Source of the DNA: Flavipsychrobacter sp.
Lineage (GTDB): Bacteria > Bacteroidota > Bacteroidia > Chitinophagales > Chitinophagaceae
DNA: 64,000 nt
Assembly (NCBI GenBank): GCA_021155965.1
Contig: JAJNBJ010000001.1
Coordinates: 186,001 to 250,000, forward strand
Direction of reading: 5' to 3'
How positions within the stretch are numbered: position 1 is the stretch's first letter; each line of letters opens with the position of its first letter. Below are positions 42,653 through 52,229 of this stretch, one piece after another. The notes under the pieces were generated by a model that was not told the DNA's origin, did not search any database, and worked only from the letters and a program-made list of their open reading frames with translations. The translations under genes were made by a program, and so were the position numbers.

Positions 42653-43188
42653 AGAACATGGTTTTTAAAATATTTGTCAATAAGTATTAAAGCAGCGTTC
42701 CTATCAATAATCATTAGGTGATCTCCAAAATGATATGCACCTAAGGTTTTAGTGTAATGGTCAATTAGCCGGGATTTAGAAATGAATGACACAAATCCGT
42801 CAAATCCCCTTTGAATTGATATTTTGCAGGCATACGCAACCAAATTGCCCGATACTCCTGCGTAAACTTTCATTTTTCCTTTATTGAAAGGAGCACTTTC
42901 TATTAAGTGTATATAAACGTGGTCACTCCGAATTTCTAAGCTGACCAAACCCTGTATTATTCCTGTATTATTTACAATCGTAAGTTTAAATACTTCTCGT
43001 TCCGGTTGGCTCCATTCATACTTCCAATCAAATACCCACCCATTCTTCTTAGTTACAGTCTTAAGGTCTGCCCGGGATAATAACGTAATATCTGTATTAA
43101 AACTATCTCCTGTAATGACATTTTCAATAGAATTAGTGAGTTTATCTATTATAAAATCAAGAGGAGTTTTTTTACTTTTTTTTGTCAC
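42649..43188 (-). CDS. GNAT-fold-like protein of unknown function
   Basis: This 179-residue protein starts at a GTG (MTKKSKKTPLDFIIDKLTNS). The segment from about 95 on resembles a GNAT fold: YIHLIESAPFNKGKMKVYAGVSGNLVAYACKISIQRGFDGFVSF followed by HYTKTLGAYHFG. Instead of the canonical Q/RxxGxG/A pyrophosphate loop it has YAGVSGNL, so acetyl-CoA binding may be altered. It is the first gene of an AT-rich three-gene group and overlaps the 58-aa gene by 4 nt. It could be a small-molecule or protein acetyltransferase, or a GNAT-type toxin. Confidence 0.7.
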   Translation of the reverse strand: MTKKSKKTPLDFIIDKLTNSIENVITGDSFNTDITLLSRADLKTVTKKNGWVFDWKYEWSQPEREVFKLTIVNNTGIIQGLVSLEIRSDHVYIHLIESAPFNKGKMKVYAGVSGNLVAYACKISIQRGFDGFVSFISKSRLIDHYTKTLGAYHFGDHLMIIDRNAALILIDKYFKNHVL

Positions 43189-43236
43189 CGTACCGGCTGT
43201 TGTTATAGCTTAAAGTTACGAAAAATAACCCACAAA

Positions 43237-43986
43237 TTATCTCTGATTACTATTCACATTCTGTTGCTGCTCCTGCGCCTCCCGCTGTTTCCGCTCCCGC
43301 CTCTCTTTCTTCTTATAGTATCCCTTCAGCAGAAAATTACTTTTCATGGCGTTCATATTTTCCTTAAATCCCTCTACACCTTCCTTGGCACTCCTCACTG
43401 TCTGGTGCGCGCTTTTTACAGTCTTTTCCAATGACCTTTCCAGTTCATCCGAATAGATAAGCCTGCCAATACTTCCTTTACCTGAGCTTACCTGCCCGGC
43501 TATATCAGCCAGCGATGCGGTGATCATCTCAGCATTATCTGCCACCTGTGCTATGCGGTTAATTATCTTATCAAACTCTACCGGTGTTACCGTTTGTATC
43601 TCTCCGCCCTCCACCATTGGCTTATCGCCAGCCGCACCGGGCGATATGTTTATCAGCTTGTCCCCCATCAGGCCATCGCTGCCAATAGAGGCCATTGCAT
43701 CGCTTTTTAAATGGCGCAGTACTTTCCGCTTCAGGCGCATGGTCACTTTTATGGTAGTGTCATTCACTATATTAATACCTTCCACAGTACCCATATCTAT
43801 GCCCGCAAAGCGTACATTATTGCCTATCTGCAACCCGCCCACGTTTTTAAATGTGCCGTAGATGTTGAAGGTATTGCCAAACATATTCCGCTTGCTGCCG
43901 ATAATGAATATGGCAGCAATAAATATCATTATTCCCACCAAGGTAAATATCCCGATCTTCGCTTTTTGTGCCACTGTCGTTTTCAT
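43237..43986 (-). CDS. MCE-domain (MlaD-like) lipid-transport protein
   Basis: This 249-residue protein has one N-terminal transmembrane helix (about 10-30), an MCE domain (about 38-115, GTFKNVGGLQIGNNVRFAGIDMGTVEGI) and a C-terminal helical tail that ends in a Gln/Arg-rich stretch. MlaD-like proteins form hexameric rings in the periplasm that carry phospholipids between membranes. It is the third gene of an mlaE-mlaF-mlaD-type operon, with a 6-nt gap after the ATPase. Confidence 0.92.
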   Translation of the reverse strand: MKTTVAQKAKIGIFTLVGIMIFIAAIFIIGSKRNMFGNTFNIYGTFKNVGGLQIGNNVRFAGIDMGTVEGINIVNDTTIKVTMRLKRKVLRHLKSDAMASIGSDGLMGDKLINISPGAAGDKPMVEGGEIQTVTPVEFDKIINRIAQVADNAEMITASLADIAGQVSSGKGSIGRLIYSDELERSLEKTVKSAHQTVRSAKEGVEGFKENMNAMKSNFLLKGYYKKKERRERKQREAQEQQQNVNSNQR

Positions 43987-43992
43987 ACATAC

Positions 43993-44763
43993 TCATTTAA
44001 AAAAAGAACTCACCAGTTCATCTTCTGCCTGCTCCAGTTCTTCATATTGCCCTTCGGCAATGAATTCTCCTTTATTCATGATCATAACTCTATCCGCAGT
44101 TATTTTCGCACAGGCCATGTCGTGCGTGATAACGATGGATGATATTTTGTATTTCTTCTGCATATGCAGTATCAGCTCGCTTATCTCCCGCGATGTGATA
44201 GGGTCCAGGCCGGTTGTCGGCTCATCATACAGCATGATCTCCGGCTTCAGTATCAGTGTGCGTGCTAGGCCTATCCGTTTCCGCATACCGCCCGATAGCT
44301 CTGCCGGCATTTTGTCTATTGCTTCTTCCAGTCCCACATTTTCCAGCATTTCCTGCACGCGTTCCTCTATTTCATTGTCGTCTTTCAGGTTCAGCACACG
44401 CGTCAGCGGGAAGGCAAGGTTCTCGCGCACGGTCATTGAATCATACAATGCACTGCTCTGGAATAGGAAACCCACTCTCTGTCGCATATCTTTTAATTCG
44501 TCGCTTGACAGTTCATTTACTTCTTTTCCCAGAACTTCACATTTGCCCGCATCCTGGTTCAGTAATCCTACTATGCATTTTATGGTCACTGATTTCCCTT
44601 CACCCGACCTGCCCAATATCACCAGGTTCTCGCCTTTCTTCAGGTTCATGTTTATATCCGTCAGTACATCCTTCTCCCCAAAAGATTTTTTGAGGTGCTC
44701 CAGGTGAATAACTACCTCATCGCCTGCTGCAGTATTGGTTTTATTTTCTTTAAGGTCTTCCAT
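43993..44763 (-). CDS. MlaF-like ABC transporter ATPase
   Basis: This 256-residue ABC ATPase has Walker A GRSGEGKSV, the signature LSGGMRKRIGLART, Walker B IMLYDEPTTGLDP and the switch His in VITHDMA. It energises phospholipid movement by the MCE complex together with the MlaE-like permease encoded upstream. The start at 44763 avoids overlapping the permease gene; an alternative Met 8 codons upstream would overlap it by 14 nt. Confidence 0.94.
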   Translation of the reverse strand: MEDLKENKTNTAAGDEVVIHLEHLKKSFGEKDVLTDINMNLKKGENLVILGRSGEGKSVTIKCIVGLLNQDAGKCEVLGKEVNELSSDELKDMRQRVGFLFQSSALYDSMTVRENLAFPLTRVLNLKDDNEIEERVQEMLENVGLEEAIDKMPAELSGGMRKRIGLARTLILKPEIMLYDEPTTGLDPITSREISELILHMQKKYKISSIVITHDMACAKITADRVMIMNKGEFIAEGQYEELEQAEDELVSSFFK

Positions 44764-44773
44764 TGCATAGGTT

Positions 44774-45550
44774 TTAATTATAGGCAAACATATTAGTGAT
44801 CTGTGCCGCTATTGCATCCAATACGATCACCCACAATGAAGCATTTACCACCGCCATGTTTGCCGCAACACCTACTCCTTCTGTGCCATTAGTGGCATTA
44901 TAACCTTTGTAACAGCCTACAAATCCAATAGCAAAACCAAAAAAGATAGTTTTGATGGTTGCAGGTATGAGGTCGGTAAACACAAGCACATCAAAAGATT
45001 TATTGAAATACAGGGTAAAACTCATGTGCCCTACAATGTTCGATCCGAAAAATCCGCCGAAGAGAGCAACAGCATCTGCCAGCAGGGTGAGCAATGGCAC
45101 CATTACAATGCAGGAAAGTATACGCGTAACTACAAGATATTGCACCGGGTTTGCACCCGATACCTCCATGGCATCTATCTGCTCTGTCACCTTCATGCTT
45201 GCCAGCTCAGCGCCTATGCTCGATGCTATCTTTCCTGCACAGGTTAGCGCAATGATCACCGGCCCTATTTCGCGCACAATAGATATGATAACCATGTTAG
45301 GTATATAACTCTGTGCGCCAAATGCTTTCATGGTTGGCGCCGATTGTACGGTTATCACAAAGCCAAGCACAAAACCGGTTATTGCAGTGAGCATAATAGA
45401 CTTATAGCCAATCATGTAGCATTGCCGTATCAGCTCATTCCACTCAAATCTTCTCCTGAACAGGTTGCCGAGGAAATCACCTATAAATAAAGCCTGGTTG
45501 CCAACTTCTGCCAGCCAGCTATTTTTTATCCGTGGTATTGTCTGTGCCAT
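44774..45550 (-). CDS. MlaE-like ABC transporter permease
   Basis: This 258-residue integral membrane protein has the MlaE signature: VREIGPVIIALTCAGKIASSIGAELASMKVTEQIDAMEVSGANPVQYLVVTRI in the coupling region, and about five transmembrane helices. With the ATPase and MCE protein downstream it forms a complete phospholipid transporter. No MlaB or MlaC homologue is adjacent, which is common outside Proteobacteria. Confidence 0.94.
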   Translation of the reverse strand: MAQTIPRIKNSWLAEVGNQALFIGDFLGNLFRRRFEWNELIRQCYMIGYKSIMLTAITGFVLGFVITVQSAPTMKAFGAQSYIPNMVIISIVREIGPVIIALTCAGKIASSIGAELASMKVTEQIDAMEVSGANPVQYLVVTRILSCIVMVPLLTLLADAVALFGGFFGSNIVGHMSFTLYFNKSFDVLVFTDLIPATIKTIFFGFAIGFVGCYKGYNATNGTEGVGVAANMAVVNASLWVIVLDAIAAQITNMFAYN

Positions 45551-45697
45551 TTTGCCCTTGAACTATCGTGTGGGTTTATTTTTAAATGATTATCCGTTGC
45601 TAATCAGGTAAAAATTATGCCACACATAGCAAGAACCGAGGGTACTGCAATAGGCCCCGGTATTTTACAGCTGTTAAAGGCGAGAGATAATGGCAGC

Positions 45698-45746
45698 AAA
45701 AAACCTTTACTGCCAGCGGTTAGGCCACTGGTAATAAAGGTTTTAA
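45698..45746 (-). terminator. Terminator after the 34-aa peptide gene
   Basis: AAAACCTTTA and TAAAGGTTTT close a long imperfect stem that includes CCAG/CTGG and a small loop. On the minus strand it ends in six T, so it should terminate the transcript of the 34-aa gene 20 nt upstream. Confidence 0.8.
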
Positions 45747-45764
45747 ATTTTTGCGAGGGTTCTT

Positions 45765-45869
45765 CTATTTATTGAACAAGAAGAAACAAACAACTACTGC
45801 TGCGATCAATGCGATAAATGCAACACCATAGGTTGTGAAATCGGAGCTTTCTAATTCGTTCTTTTTCAT
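45765..45869 (-). CDS. 34-residue single-helix membrane peptide
   Basis: The frame encodes MKKNELESSDFTTYG followed by one hydrophobic helix (VAFIALIAAVVVCFFLF) and NK-stop. The short charged N-terminus, single helix and dedicated terminator 20 nt past the stop support a real gene. A possible promoter lies upstream on the minus strand: TTG, 19 nt, then TAAATTCG (one mismatch to TAnnTTTG). The function is unknown; small peptides of this kind can modulate membrane complexes or act as type I toxins. Confidence 0.6.
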   Translation of the reverse strand: MKKNELESSDFTTYGVAFIALIAAVVVCFFLFNK

Positions 45870-45942
45870 ATTGCGTGATTTTATTAATACGAATTTACCG
45901 ATTGTTTTTACCAAAACAAGTGACATAAGTCATAAATCAGAA

Positions 45943-45955
45943 TAACGATTCGTTA
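45943..45955. promoter_or_regulatory. Short palindrome upstream of the 34-aa gene
   Basis: TAACGATTCGTTA has perfect 6-bp arms around a central T, 74 nt upstream of the 34-aa gene. It is a possible operator; no regulator is assigned. Confidence 0.3.
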
Positions 45956-46065
45956 ATCTGGATAATTTGTTGTTTACTTCCTAATGAGTGTCAATTGTTA
46001 ACGAGCGAATAACAAAATTTGGCTGATTTTTTGCTGCAATGGCGACATCATTTTTATGTATGCAG

Positions 46066-46854
46066 CTACAAGAATATTCTCATGGTCTGGTAATGTAAAT
46101 TGCCGGAATTATTTGCGCCAATTCCCAGCAAATCCGCTGCAGAAGCACGGTTCAAGGCTATCTCCAAAAAGCCTGCATCGTTAAACCTGCATAATGGAAC
46201 CTTTTCCGGCACATCGTTATAATTTTTGCTGACTGTAGTAATATCTGTGCGCATCACTTTTATTTTGAACGGCCTGTTGCGTACCATTTCATCAAATTGT
46301 TTTTGAGTGATGTTGAGTACAACATTTCCATAACGGTCTATATAATGTATACCACAATCAATGCCATGTGCATGTGCATTCAGCATAGAATGTTGCCCAC
46401 CTTTTATTTCATTGTATGGTACCAACCATGCGAGGTCTCCTGCTATAATTTTTTCAATTGCCTTTGCTGCATGGTTCAGCCAATCGCTGAATAGAAATGG
46501 TTTTTCAAACTCCGCACACAGTCGTATGCGCTCTATATTTTTGTCAAATGCAAGTGGCAGCAAGCCATTATCCGGGACTATAAAATAATGGCCATCCTTT
46601 TCGGCGAGCAGCATTTTAGGACTGTTGCCCGAAAATATATCAACAAGCAACACATGAATTGCGCCTTTCTGAAAATGACGATATGCTGAAAGCAATAGAT
46701 AGGCTGCCTGCTGTATATCATATTGCGCCACATTGTGAGAAATATCAACAATCGTAGTATCAGGCACATGCTGCATGAGCAATGCTTTTACATTGGTTGC
46801 AGCACTATCGCTTGTGCCAAGATCTGATAATAATGTAATGACTGAATTGCTCAA
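46066..46854 (-). CDS. S-adenosylmethionine hydrolase (SAM hydroxide adenosyltransferase family)
   Basis: This 262-residue protein belongs to the DUF62 / chlorinase-fluorinase-like family that cleaves SAM with hydroxide to adenosine and methionine. It has the N-terminal ITLLSDLGTSD (family: TDFG), VDISHNVAQYDIQQAAYLL, FIVPDNGLL, and the C-terminal YIDRYGNVVLNI and GFLEIALNRASAADLLG motifs. The family's usual TDFGxxD appears as SDLGTSD. Its start codon lies inside a short octamer repeat. Confidence 0.92.
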   Translation of the reverse strand: MSNSVITLLSDLGTSDSAATNVKALLMQHVPDTTIVDISHNVAQYDIQQAAYLLLSAYRHFQKGAIHVLLVDIFSGNSPKMLLAEKDGHYFIVPDNGLLPLAFDKNIERIRLCAEFEKPFLFSDWLNHAAKAIEKIIAGDLAWLVPYNEIKGGQHSMLNAHAHGIDCGIHYIDRYGNVVLNITQKQFDEMVRNRPFKIKVMRTDITTVSKNYNDVPEKVPLCRFNDAGFLEIALNRASAADLLGIGANNSGNLHYQTMRIFL

Positions 46855-46872
46855 TGACTCAATGGCTCAATA
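46849..46872. repeat. Three 8-bp tandem units at the SAM hydrolase start
   Basis: GCTCAATG, ACTCAATG and GCTCAATA follow one another without gaps and overlap the start codon of the minus-strand SAM hydrolase gene. A related inverted array lies at 46958-46988. Confidence 0.75.
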
Positions 46873-46933
46873 AAAGAACAATTTACTTTTTTGTAGCACT
46901 AAATTAATATATAATAACCAACGGCATAAAAAA

Positions 46934-46952
46934 AGCCCGCCTATGGCGGGCT
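46934..46952 (-). terminator. Terminator after infB
   Basis: AGCCCGCC and GGCGGGCT form a perfect 8-bp stem with a 3-nt loop. On the minus strand it is followed by TTTTTTT, ending the rimP-nusA-infB transcript 38 nt after the infB stop. Confidence 0.92.
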
Positions 46953-46957
46953 AAAAA

Positions 46958-46988
46958 ATTGAGCCATTGAGCAATTAAGCCATCGAGC
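46958..46988. repeat. Degenerate octamer array, inverted relative to 46849-46872
   Basis: ATTGAGCCATTGAGC followed by AATTAAGCCATCGAGC repeats the unit ATTGAGCC/A. Its reverse complement contains GCTCAATGGCTCAAT, close to the array at 46849-46872. The two arrays flank the infB terminator and the SAM hydrolase promoter region. Confidence 0.7.
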
Positions 46989-46989
46989 A

Positions 46990-49900
46990 TTATAGAGTTC
47001 TCTTCACTTCCACCTCATCAAATCCTTCAATGATATCGCCTACCCTCAGGTCGTTATAGTTTTTCACCATAAGGCCGCACTCATAACCCGCGTTTACTTC
47101 CTTCACGTCGTCCTTAAAGCGCTTCAAAGAGCTCAACTCGCCGGTATAAACCACTATACCGTCACGTACTATGTTCAGTTTGGTCTGGCGGGTCATTTTG
47201 CCATCAAGCACATAGCAACCGGCAATGGTGCCTACGCCGCTTATCTTGTATATCTCGCGTACCTCTATATTGGCAACAGTTTTCTTTTCCAGCTTCGGTT
47301 CCAGCAGGCCTTCCATAGCGCTCTTGATCTCGTCAATAGCATCGTAAATAATGGAGTAAGTACGTATCTCGATATTTTCCTGTGTCGCAAGTTTTGAAGC
47401 CTGCATAGACGGCCGCACCTGGAAACCAATAATAATGGCATCTGATGCGGTAGCCAGCAATACATCGCTTTCTGTGATCTGGCCAACACCTTTATGTACC
47501 ACATTGATAGCCACCTCTTCGGTAGACAGCTTCTGCAATGAGTCGCTGAGCGCTTCCACAGAACCATCAAAGTCGCCTTTGATGATAACGCCCAATTCCT
47601 TAAAGTTACCCAGTGCAAGACGACGGCCAATTTCATCGAGCGTGATGTGTTTACGGGCGCGTATACCTTGTTCACGCAGTATTTGCGCACGATGGTTGGC
47701 CAGTTCTTTTGCTTCATCCTCGTCTTCAAACATGCGGAATTTTTCACCGGCTTGCGGTGCGCCATTAAGGCCCAGTATTTGTACTGGTGCAGATGGCCCT
47801 GCTTCCTGCACGCGCTGGCCGCGCTCGTTGAACATCGCTTTTATCTTACCGTAGTACTGTCCGCAGGCGATCATATCACCCTGGTGCAGTGTTCCGTTTT
47901 GTACCAGTATGGTCGACTGGTAGCCACGGCCTTTATCCAGCGATGCTTCTATCACACTACCCGTAGCAGAGCGATCCGGGTTAGCTTTCAGTTCAAGTAA
48001 TTCAGCTTCAAGGCCTATCTTTTCCAATAGCAGATCTACATTAGTGCCTTTCTTGGCAGAGATCTCCTGGCTCTGGAATTTTCCACCCCAGTCTTCAACC
48101 AATATATTCATATTGGCAAGCTGTTCTTTTATCTTTTCAGGATTAGCTCCTTCCTTATCTATTTTGTTGATAGCAAATATCATAGGAAGGTTTGCAGCCT
48201 GTGCATGCGATATTGCTTCCTTGGTTTGTGGCATTATCGCATCGTCGGCAGCCACAACAATAACAGCAACGTCAGCTACTTTCGCACCGCGTGCACGCAT
48301 CGCTGTAAACGCTTCGTGACCTGGTGTATCCAGGAAGGTAATTCTCTTACCTGTTGCAGTTTTTACCTGGTAAGCACCTATGTGCTGGGTGATGCCACCT
48401 GCTTCACCTGCCACCACGTTGGCGCTGCGTATATAGTCGAGCAGCGATGTTTTACCATGGTCAACGTGGCCCATGATGGTAACTATCGGTGCACGTGGTT
48501 TCAGGTCTTCTTCTGCATCTACTTCTTCTATCTCTTCGTCAGCTTCTTGTTCCAGGTTGATGAATTCTACGTCAAAACCAAACTCGCTTGATACCAGTTC
48601 TATTACCTCAGCATCCAGGCGTTGGTTGATAGACACCATGATACCCAGGCTCATACACTTGCTGATCACTTCCGCAAAACTCACGTTAAGCATGCTGGCC
48701 AGCTCACTCACCGAAATAAACTCTGTTACTTGTATAGAGTTTCCCTGCTCTGCATTCTCTGCAGCGGCTCGTTTATCCGCCATCTCATCGCGCTTGTTAC
48801 GGCGGTATTTGGCTTTAAGGTTCTTGCTGCGGGTAGACCCGGTAAGCTTAGCCTGCGTTTCGCGTATCTTATCCTGTATTGCTTTTGTATCAATTTCCTG
48901 CTGTTGTGCAGATATTGGCTCATTTCTTGGTGCGCCACGGCGATCACCCTGTCTGAAACCACCGCCACCGCCTTGTCCGCCACGGTTGAAACCGCCACCG
49001 CCTTGTCCGCCACGGTTAAATCCACCACCGCCTTGTCCGCCACGGTTATCGCGGTTAAACCCACCGCCGCCTTGTCCGCCACGGTTATCACGGTTAAACC
49101 CGCCGCCACCTTGCCCACCGCCACGGTTATCGCGGTTGAAACCACCATCTCTGCCAGTTGGCTGCTGGCCCTGGTCAGGTTTATGTGTTTCAGGCTTTTT
49201 CTCTACAGGTATACGTTTGCGTTTGCGTTTTTCATTAGCGTCAGACCTGTTATCCGGCCTGCCGGAACCCGGAGGTTGCGCTACCGGCAGCTCTATTCTG
49301 CCGATGATCTTTGGCCCCTCCAGTTTGGGTGCCTTCATTTCTATGTGTTCCGGTTTACCCTGCTCATCATCCTGCTCCGGTTCTGGTGTTACTACTTCCG
49401 GTTCAATAACAGGTTCCGGTACTTCAGCTACTTCTTTTTTGGCCTTGGTCTTTCCTTCCGGTTTATCTTCTTTTTTAGTTGTTTCTTTTTTCTTCGCAAC
49501 AGCGCCTTTCTTAGGCCGCGAAGCCAGGTTCATATCCTCGAGGTTTATTTTACCCAGGATATTTGGGCCTTCTATCTTCGGTGCTTTAACATCAAGATGC
49601 TCAGGTGCTTCAGCTTCTTCTTTTTCAGCTTTTGCCTTGGTCTTTGGTTTGTCCTCTGCTTTTGCCGCCGTCTTTTTTGTCTCAGCAGGTTCTTCTTCTT
49701 TAGCTGCGGTCTTCTTTGGTGTTACTTCTTCCTTAACTGCGGCTTTTTTGGGTTCTTCCTTAGCCTCAACTGCTTTAGGCTTTTCAGCTTCTTTAGGTTT
49801 TTCTTCTTTCGCTTTAGGTTTTTCAACTACTGCAGGCGCTTCGTCTTTTTTGTCTTTCCCGGTAATGTCCAGGTCTTCTTTTGTCTTCCTGATGCCATCC

Positions 49901-50127
49901 AGCAGCGACCCCTTGGGCAAAGCTATCGCTTCGCTCTTGCGCTTGGCTGCCTTGTCAGGGGCAAACTCAACCTGCAAAGCATTATACATTTGCTCCGTCA
50001 GCTTTGTGCCAGGGTTGGGGTTCTTTATGTCAAAGCCTTTATCAAGGAGAAACTCTACGAGTGTCTCCCGGCCGACATTAAATTCTTTAATTGCTTCCCC
50101 TAACCTGGGTGTTTTTGTTGGTGTCAT
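46990..50127 (-). CDS. infB: Translation initiation factor IF-2
   Basis: This 1,045-residue GTPase places initiator tRNA on the ribosome. The C-terminal ~500 residues contain the G domain (G1 [12 protein letters not shown]3 DTPGHEAF, G4 NKID) and the following IF-2 domains. The N-terminal half is a long Lys/Glu/Pro-rich extension with two copies of a motif like APKxEGPxIxGxIxL, then a Gly/Phe/Asn/Arg minisatellite. It is the last gene of rimP-nusA-infB and is followed by a strong terminator. Confidence 0.98.
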   Translation of the reverse strand: MTPTKTPRLGEAIKEFNVGRETLVEFLLDKGFDIKNPNPGTKLTEQMYNALQVEFAPDKAAKRKSEAIALPKGSLLDGIRKTKEDLDITGKDKKDEAPAVVEKPKAKEEKPKEAEKPKAVEAKEEPKKAAVKEEVTPKKTAAKEEEPAETKKTAAKAEDKPKTKAKAEKEEAEAPEHLDVKAPKIEGPNILGKINLEDMNLASRPKKGAVAKKKETTKKEDKPEGKTKAKKEVAEVPEPVIEPEVVTPEPEQDDEQGKPEHIEMKAPKLEGPKIIGRIELPVAQPPGSGRPDNRSDANEKRKRKRIPVEKKPETHKPDQGQQPTGRDGGFNRDNRGGGQGGGGFNRDNRGGQGGGGFNRDNRGGQGGGGFNRGGQGGGGFNRGGQGGGGGFRQGDRRGAPRNEPISAQQQEIDTKAIQDKIRETQAKLTGSTRSKNLKAKYRRNKRDEMADKRAAAENAEQGNSIQVTEFISVSELASMLNVSFAEVISKCMSLGIMVSINQRLDAEVIELVSSEFGFDVEFINLEQEADEEIEEVDAEEDLKPRAPIVTIMGHVDHGKTSLLDYIRSANVVAGEAGGITQHIGAYQVKTATGKRITFLDTPGHEAFTAMRARGAKVADVAVIVVAADDAIMPQTKEAISHAQAANLPMIFAINKIDKEGANPEKIKEQLANMNILVEDWGGKFQSQEISAKKGTNVDLLLEKIGLEAELLELKANPDRSATGSVIEASLDKGRGYQSTILVQNGTLHQGDMIACGQYYGKIKAMFNERGQRVQEAGPSAPVQILGLNGAPQAGEKFRMFEDEDEAKELANHRAQILREQGIRARKHITLDEIGRRLALGNFKELGVIIKGDFDGSVEALSDSLQKLSTEEVAINVVHKGVGQITESDVLLATASDAIIIGFQVRPSMQASKLATQENIEIRTYSIIYDAIDEIKSAMEGLLEPKLEKKTVANIEVREIYKISGVGTIAGCYVLDGKMTRQTKLNIVRDGIVVYTGELSSLKRFKDDVKEVNAGYECGLMVKNYNDLRVGDIIEGFDEVEVKRTL
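48955..49146. repeat. Coding minisatellite in infB ([10 protein letters not shown] repeats)
   Basis: About five imperfect tandem units of 30 or 39 bp encode [11 protein letters not shown] or [13 protein letters not shown]. The nucleotide copies are nearly identical, so the array is recent and likely variable in length between strains. It lies in the disordered N-terminal extension before the conserved IF-2 domains. Confidence 0.9.
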
Positions 50128-50254
50128 TCTACTGTTTCCTGCTTATTTTATTCACTTTTATCTTAAGCTCAGCCTGTTCTACAAACCTACGCCTTTTTAC
50201 CTATATAGCCCGTTTATCACGCTCCTCAACACTTATTTTGGGGATAACCTGTTG

Positions 50255-51499
50255 TTACTCATTATTGAACTCGGCTTCCAGCACCTTGCGCACATCCTTC
50301 ACAGTTTCTTCCTCAAGGTCGGTGCGGCGCACCAGCTCGTCAACCGATAGGTTCAGTACACTTAATCCCGTATCACAACCTATACGCTTGAATTCATCTA
50401 TTATCCATGGTTCAATTTCATCTGCAAACTCATCCAGGTCAATATCATATTCTGTGTCTTCTTTTACATCGCGGTACACATCAATGCTGTAACCGGTAAG
50501 TTCCTGTGCCAGCTTAATGTTCACACCTTTTTTACCGATCGCCAGGGATACCTGGTCAGGGTCAAGGTAAACATTGGCGTTGTGCTCCTCATTGTTCAGC
50601 TCCATTTTATTGATGCGCGCAGGTGTAAGCGAGCGTTGCAGCAATAACTGGATATTATTGGTATAGTTGATGATATCTATATTCTCATTCCTTAATTCGC
50701 GCACTATGCCATGTATACGGCTCCCTTTCATACCTACGCATGCGCCCACGGGATCTATGCGGTCATCATAGCTTTCCACAGCCACCTTGGCACGCTCTCC
50801 GGGTTCACGCACAATTTTCTTTACAACTATCAAGCCATCCATGATCTCAGGCACCTCTATTTCCAGCAGTTTCTCCAGGAATGATGGATGCGTACGGCTT
50901 AAGATGATGATAGGCGAGTTGTTCCTCATCTCCACTTTCTTCACAACTGCACGTACAGTTTCTCCTTTTTTGAAGAAATCAGTAGGTATCTGCTCGCTTT
51001 TTGGCATGATCAGCTCATTACCTTCATCATCAAGCAATAATATTTCTTTTTTCCATATTTGGTATACTTCCCCGCCTATGATGTCACCTATACGGTCGGC
51101 ATACTTCTTCAGCAGGTTGTTCTTTTTCAGGTCGCCTATACGTGCGGCAAGCGTTTGCTTGGCAGCCAAAATAGCACGGCGGCCGAAGTTGGCCACATCT
51201 ACTTCTTCGTATACTTCCTCGCCTACACTGTAGTCAGGCTCTATTTTAATGGCGTCAGAGTATGGTATTTGCAGGTTCTCGTCTGTTACCATGCCGTCTT
51301 CCACGATCTCCCTGCGGCGGAAGATCTCGAGGTCGCCCGTCTGGTCATTCACGATAACGTCAAAATTTTCATCTGTTACATACTTTTTACGCAGCAACGT
51401 TTTGAAAACGTCTTCCAATACCTTCATCAGGGTAGGCCGGTCGATATTTTCGGCTTCTTTGAACTCCTGGAAGGAGTCGATGAGATTAATACTTGCCAT
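50255..51499 (-). CDS. nusA: Transcription termination/antitermination factor NusA
   Basis: This 414-residue RNA polymerase-binding protein has the N-terminal NusA domain (about 1-130), an S1 domain (about 135-205) and two KH domains, the first containing VGACVGMKGSRIHGIVREL and the second VSLAIGKKGVNIKLAQEL. A short acidic/charged C-terminal region follows. It modulates pausing and termination. It lies between rimP and infB, the classical order. Confidence 0.97.
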   Translation of the reverse strand: MASINLIDSFQEFKEAENIDRPTLMKVLEDVFKTLLRKKYVTDENFDVIVNDQTGDLEIFRRREIVEDGMVTDENLQIPYSDAIKIEPDYSVGEEVYEEVDVANFGRRAILAAKQTLAARIGDLKKNNLLKKYADRIGDIIGGEVYQIWKKEILLLDDEGNELIMPKSEQIPTDFFKKGETVRAVVKKVEMRNNSPIIILSRTHPSFLEKLLEIEVPEIMDGLIVVKKIVREPGERAKVAVESYDDRIDPVGACVGMKGSRIHGIVRELRNENIDIINYTNNIQLLLQRSLTPARINKMELNNEEHNANVYLDPDQVSLAIGKKGVNIKLAQELTGYSIDVYRDVKEDTEYDIDLDEFADEIEPWIIDEFKRIGCDTGLSVLNLSVDELVRRTDLEEETVKDVRKVLEAEFNNE

Positions 51500-51539
51500 A
51501 TGCTCTCTTTTTCTCCCCGTATCCTTTACGGGGGTTTAA

Positions 51540-51998
51540 TTAAAAAATGATTTGAACTACTGTTTTTTTAATGTTAGAAAATGGAATTTGTGTTATGATC
51601 AATGCCTGTTTTTGCTTTGCAGGCTTAATTTCCAGAGTTATATGCTCGTCGGTAACTTCTTTTAAGATGCCTGTTTTTTCTCCTCCCTCACTGTCTGTTA
51701 CTGTTACCTTGCGGCCTACATTCTTTTTATACTGCCTCATTTGTGTAAGCGGCTCATCAACGCCAGGGCTTGATACCTCCAGCGAAAAGTCTCCATCGGT
51801 GAACAACTGCGCAGCCTCCATCTGGGCATACAACCGGCGGTTCACAGAAGAGCATTTCTCTATTGAAAAACCACTGTCCGAATCAAGGTAAACTTTGATA
51901 TTATTTACCGGCTTCACTTTAATGTTGACGATAAAAATATCCGTTCCCTCAAGCAATGGTTCCAGTAAAGAATAGACTTTTTCTACTATCTCAGCCAT
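51540..51998 (-). CDS. rimP: Ribosome maturation factor RimP
   Basis: This 152-residue protein assists 30S assembly. It shows the family's VDEPLTQMRQYKKNVGRKVTV segment and the FSLEVSSPGVDEPL motif. The start MAEIVEKVYSLL at 51998 is chosen over a longer frame, because the family begins close to this helix. It is the first gene of rimP-nusA-infB. Confidence 0.94.
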   Translation of the reverse strand: MAEIVEKVYSLLEPLLEGTDIFIVNIKVKPVNNIKVYLDSDSGFSIEKCSSVNRRLYAQMEAAQLFTDGDFSLEVSSPGVDEPLTQMRQYKKNVGRKVTVTDSEGGEKTGILKEVTDEHITLEIKPAKQKQALIITQIPFSNIKKTVVQIIF

Positions 51999-52229
51999 AT
52001 TTAGAAACAACGAGGGGACAACCGTGTGTCCCCTCTCTTTTGTTTTATATCCAATGCAAATGTACAACATTTTTCCATTTCAGCCATTAAGTGTTGGTTA
52101 AATAGGCAACTTGGATAAAAAAGCAACTGGCTAAATAGCTGGAAAGTTGAAAATAGCTGGAATAATAAACACTATATATCATATTATTTCAATGTAATTA
52201 TGTTCGATTCTAGTTTACCTTTTTAACTT

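Noticed and set aside
42649-43188. Classic TacT/AtaT toxin assignment for the GNAT-like protein
   Set aside because: The acetyl-CoA loop is not canonical and the partner order is reversed, so a specific toxin name is not justified.
45618-45779. A 53-codon plus-strand frame across the terminator region at 45.7 kb
   Set aside because: It runs through a strong hairpin and the antisense of the 34-aa gene, and its sequence looks random.
48473-50350. Long plus-strand open frame opposite infB
   Set aside because: It is the antisense of a biased Lys/Glu/Ala-rich and Gly-rich coding region; such shadows are expected and the Pro/Ser-rich product is not credible.
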